Source: Planctomycetota bacterium (GTDB lineage: Bacteria > Planctomycetota > Planctomycetia > Gemmatales > Gemmataceae). Taken from it: a stretch of DNA of 53,675 bases. Position 1 is the stretch's first letter. Every line of letters begins with the position of its first letter. The notes under the pieces are model-generated. The model did not search any database. It worked only from the letters and a program-made list of their open reading frames with translations, and was not told the DNA's origin. Location of the stretch: positions 1 through 53,675 of the forward strand of contig JAKOSN010000065.1 in the NCBI GenBank assembly GCA_029777335.1, written 5' to 3'. Both the position numbers and the translations under genes were made by a program. This document shows positions 51,426 through 53,675 of the stretch, in pieces.

Positions 51426-52784
51426 CTATCCCTGGGGGCCTCGATCCGCGAGGCCCAGTTCGGCGATCTTGCGATAGAGCGAGCTGATGGACATCCCCAG
51501 CCGTCGGGCCGCTTCTTTCTTGTCTGGCGATTCGCGAAGAATGCGTTCAAGGTGTTGTCGTTCAAACCGACGGACCGCGACCCCCAGTTCATCCACGGCG
51601 CTGGGATCCTCGGCACAGGGAGCAAGGTCGGGCGGAAGATCCTCGCGCGTGATCAAATCGCCATCGCCGAGGATGACTGCGCGTTCGAGAACGTTATCGA
51701 GTTCGCGAACATTCCCCTTCCAGTGCGCCGCGCGCAAACAGCGCATCGCCTCGTGATCGACCCCCTTGATGTGCTTGCCCAGATTGCGCGCGTGTTTGGC
51801 CAGCAGGAACTCGACCAGCTCCGGGATGTCTTCCCGCCGTTCGCGCAGCGGGGGCAGCCGGATGGCAACCACATTCAGGCGATAATAGAGATCCTCACGA
51901 AATCGTCGGGCCGCCACCTCCTGGGCCAGATCCTTGTTGGTGGCGGAGAGTACACGCGCTTCGACTTTCACCGGTTCGTTGGCGCCCACGGGGAGCACCT
52001 CGCGCTGGTCGATCGCACGCAGCAATTTGGCCTGGGTGGCGAGAGGAAGTTCGCCAATTTCATCGAGAAAAAGGGTGCCACGTCCTGCGTACACGAACAA
52101 CCCGGGCTGATCGCGATCCGCCCCGGTGAAGGCCCCTTTGCGATGGCCAAAGAGCTGATTTTCAAGCAGATCGTGAGGGATGGCCGCACAATTGACCGGA
52201 ACAAACCGCTCCTCGCGATCGGCGCTGGCGGCATGAATCGCTCGCGCCACGACTTCCTTCCCGGTGCCGCTTTCGCCGGTGAGCAGAACCGTTGAACGAG
52301 TTCGTGCCACCTTGCGCACCAGCTCGAAAATTTGCAGCATGGCCGGGCTGTGGCCAATCACCAGTTCGCGTTCCTCGCTCAGGTGCAACTGCCGGCGGAG
52401 CCACTGGTTTTCCACCGCCAACTCACGATAGCGCAGGACGCGGCGAATCTTGTTCTCCACTTCCTCCAGGATCAGCGGTTTCATCAGGTAATCGTGGGCG
52501 CCGTGCTGAAATGCCTGGATGGCGTTCTCCACCGTGGCATAGGCCGTGATCAGAATCACCGAAATTTGCGGCGAGAGCTGCATCAACCGATCGAGGACGG
52601 CCAGGCCGCTCATATCGGGGAGGTGCAAATCGCAAAGGGCGATGGCGAACTCCTTGTCCGCGGCGCGCTCCAGCGCCTCGGCTCCACTGGCGCAGACGGT
52701 GACCGCGTAGCCTTCCTGTTGCAAGTACTCAGCGAGCGTTTCACGGATCAGGAGTTCATCATCGACAATCAAGACGGGATGCAT
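51426..52784 (-). CDS. NtrC-family sigma-54-dependent response regulator
   Basis: About 452 residues. The receiver domain has LIVDDELLIRETLAEYLQQE, Asp52 in ALCDLHLPDMSG, and Lys in HDYLMKPLIL. The AAA+ domain has Walker A GESGTGKEVVARAIH near 168, the sigma-54-contact motif KGAFTGADRD near 220, Walker B GTLFLDEIGELPL, and RFREDLYYRLNVVAIRLPPL. The C-terminal Fis-type helix-turn-helix (KKEAARRLGMSISSLYRKIA) binds DNA. It should activate sigma-54 promoters when phosphorylated by the upstream kinase, whose 3' end it overlaps by 26 bases. Target genes are not evident here. A frame open far upstream lies inside the kinase gene and is rejected. Confidence 0.95.
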   Translation of the reverse strand: MHPVLIVDDELLIRETLAEYLQQEGYAVTVCASGAEALERAADKEFAIALCDLHLPDMSGLAVLDRLMQLSPQISVILITAYATVENAIQAFQHGAHDYLMKPLILEEVENKIRRVLRYRELAVENQWLRRQLHLSEERELVIGHSPAMLQIFELVRKVARTRSTVLLTGESGTGKEVVARAIHAASADREERFVPVNCAAIPHDLLENQLFGHRKGAFTGADRDQPGLFVYAGRGTLFLDEIGELPLATQAKLLRAIDQREVLPVGANEPVKVEARVLSATNKDLAQEVAARRFREDLYYRLNVVAIRLPPLRERREDIPELVEFLLAKHARNLGKHIKGVDHEAMRCLRAAHWKGNVRELDNVLERAVILGDGDLITREDLPPDLAPCAEDPSAVDELGVAVRRFERQHLERILRESPDKKEAARRLGMSISSLYRKIAELGLADRGPQG

Positions 52785-53675
52785 GGCTATTATCCAGCTT
52801 CTCCGCGTCGTGGCGGCCTTCAAGAGCGCGCAGGGGGCGCGTGCTGGGAAGCGGTTCGACCGGCAATGTGACACGGAAGAGGGCCCCCCCGCCGGCTCGG
52901 GGTTCAAAGGTAACCGTCCCTCCGTGCTCCTCGACCAGTTTGCGCGTGACAAACAGGCCGAGACCGGTCCCTTCTTTTTTGGTGGTGAAGTAGGGTTGAA
53001 AGAGGCGCTGGGCGTGCTCCGCGGGAATGCCACACCCATCGTCGGCCACAGTGACCTCGACCCAGGCCCCATGCACGTGCACGGCGACCTCGATGCGTGT
53101 AACAGGACGCGCCGGCTCTCGCAGGCGTTGCCGTGCCGCGGAGCTGGTGGCATCGATGGCGTTCAGAATCAGGTTCAGGAAGACCTGCACCAGCTGATCG
53201 TGTACGCCCACGAGCAAGGGGAGGGACCCAGGAATCTCGGGCATTCCCAGGCGATCCCCAGGACGCTTGTAGTAGCGCGCGATGTCCAGGGCTTCCTGGA
53301 GAATCTCTTTAAGCGAAACCCGCGTGCGGATATCGTTGGCGGGTCGGCTAAAGTGGATCAATTCGCGCAACGTGTGCTGGATGCGTTGCAACTGCCCCGA
53401 AACCAGAGCCAGTTTCTCGGCGGTGTATTCATCGCAATTGCGCCGTTGCAACATCTGTACAAGCGAGCTGATCGACGTGAGCGGATTGCCAACCTCGTGG
53501 GCAATCCCGGCCGCGAGAAGCCCAAACGAGGCCATCTTTTCCTGATGGAGCACATGCGCCTGCGCTTCCTGCAATTCACGGGTCCGCTCCGCAATGCGAT
53601 CTTCCAGCTGGCTCTGGTTGGCGCGCAGCGCCCGATTCAACTCACCCAGATACTCCCCTACCCGCTTGAGCAGGA
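52759..53675 (-). CDS. Sensor histidine kinase, 5' part cut by the window edge
   Basis: At least 305 residues are visible; the N-terminus lies beyond the right edge. The visible start is a coiled-coil linker (ELNRALRANQSQLEDRIAER) that normally follows a HAMP or sensor domain. The H-box GIAHEVGNPLTSISSL is followed by the N-box LNLILNAIDA, G1 DDGCGI, F-box FQPYFTTKKEGTGLGL and G2, so both kinase and ATPase parts are complete. It resembles NtrB/AtoS/ZraS-type kinases. It overlaps the NtrC-type regulator by 26 bases and should be its partner. Confidence 0.92.
   Translation of the reverse strand, partial: LLKRVGEYLGELNRALRANQSQLEDRIAERTRELQEAQAHVLHQEKMASFGLLAAGIAHEVGNPLTSISSLVQMLQRRNCDEYTAEKLALVSGQLQRIQHTLRELIHFSRPANDIRTRVSLKEILQEALDIARYYKRPGDRLGMPEIPGSLPLLVGVHDQLVQVFLNLILNAIDATSSAARQRLREPARPVTRIEVAVHVHGAWVEVTVADDGCGIPAEHAQRLFQPYFTTKKEGTGLGLFVTRKLVEEHGGTVTFEPRAGGGALFRVTLPVEPLPSTRPLRALEGRHDAEKLDNSHASRLDCR

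Noticed and set aside
51394..51441. AGGCCCCC/GGGGGCCT inverted repeat at the convergent ends of the subtilase and NtrC-type genes
   Set aside because: The 8-base arms are 32 bases apart and each overlaps coding sequence; too weak to call a terminator.
52785..53153. Upstream extension of the NtrC-type regulator by about 123 residues
   Set aside because: It is an alternative frame within the histidine kinase gene; the receiver domain begins exactly at the chosen start.

Overview
The window looks like a chromosomal segment from a GC-rich planctomycete, most likely in or near the Gemmataceae. The evidence is the family mix: a Gemmata-type repeat-companion domain with leucine-rich and HEAT-like repeats, a sulfatase with a HEAT-like tail, DUF1501, DUF1080 and DUF4380 proteins, a PPC-domain exported protein, a large ELWxxDGT-repeat protein with a planctomycete 'LEDRLVLS' N-terminal motif, and a giant Cys/YTV-repeat cell-surface protein. 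I see no rRNA, tRNA, insertion sequence, phage gene or CRISPR array. It reads as a core/accessory mosaic without an obvious recent island.

Layout, left to right. 0-6 kb: repeat protein, sulfatase and a two-gene histidine-degradation cluster (hutI-hutG), all on the minus strand, then a divergent PfpI-like protein whose nucleophile cysteine is replaced by glycine. 6.8-9.9 kb: the ELWxxDGT protein. 10-15 kb: a minus-strand operon of two large polytopic membrane proteins, a GT2 glycosyltransferase and an LPG-synthase/AglD-like membrane protein, probably envelope glycolipid synthesis. 15-19 kb: DUF1080 protein and a four-S1-domain RNA-binding protein, convergent with rho. 19-24 kb: zinc-ribbon membrane protein, PPC-domain exported protein and an FHA-GAF-HD-GYP signalling protein. 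24-26.6 kb: a sulfate assimilation operon (cysH, an Rrf2 regulator, sat) with a palindrome abutting the first start codon. 26.7-31.2 kb: a YdjY-like lipoprotein, the Cys/YTV surface protein and a secreted HExxH peptidase.

31-45.4 kb is a long run of minus-strand genes. It starts (at the right) with a P-type metal ATPase fused to an HflK-like SPFH domain, followed by separate HflC-like and HflK-like genes. Then come a DUF1501 protein, rhomboid protease, carotenoid oxygenase, larC, a DUF4870 protein, alaS and a small membrane protein. The ATPase-SPFH fusion next to two more SPFH genes is the most unusual system here: it suggests a membrane microdomain or protease-modulator scaffold built covalently onto an ion pump.

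45.6-53.7 kb is signalling: an orphan receiver, a CmoB-like methyltransferase, a small conserved protein, a DUF4380 protein, a Nudix protein, a receiver-GAF protein translationally coupled to an apparently cytoplasmic subtilase, and an NtrB/NtrC-type two-component pair whose kinase runs off the right edge.

Starts were set by signal peptides, family N-termini and visible Shine-Dalgarno sequences. Family names come from recognising motifs by eye, not from database searches. Strong hairpins close several transcription units and are listed.
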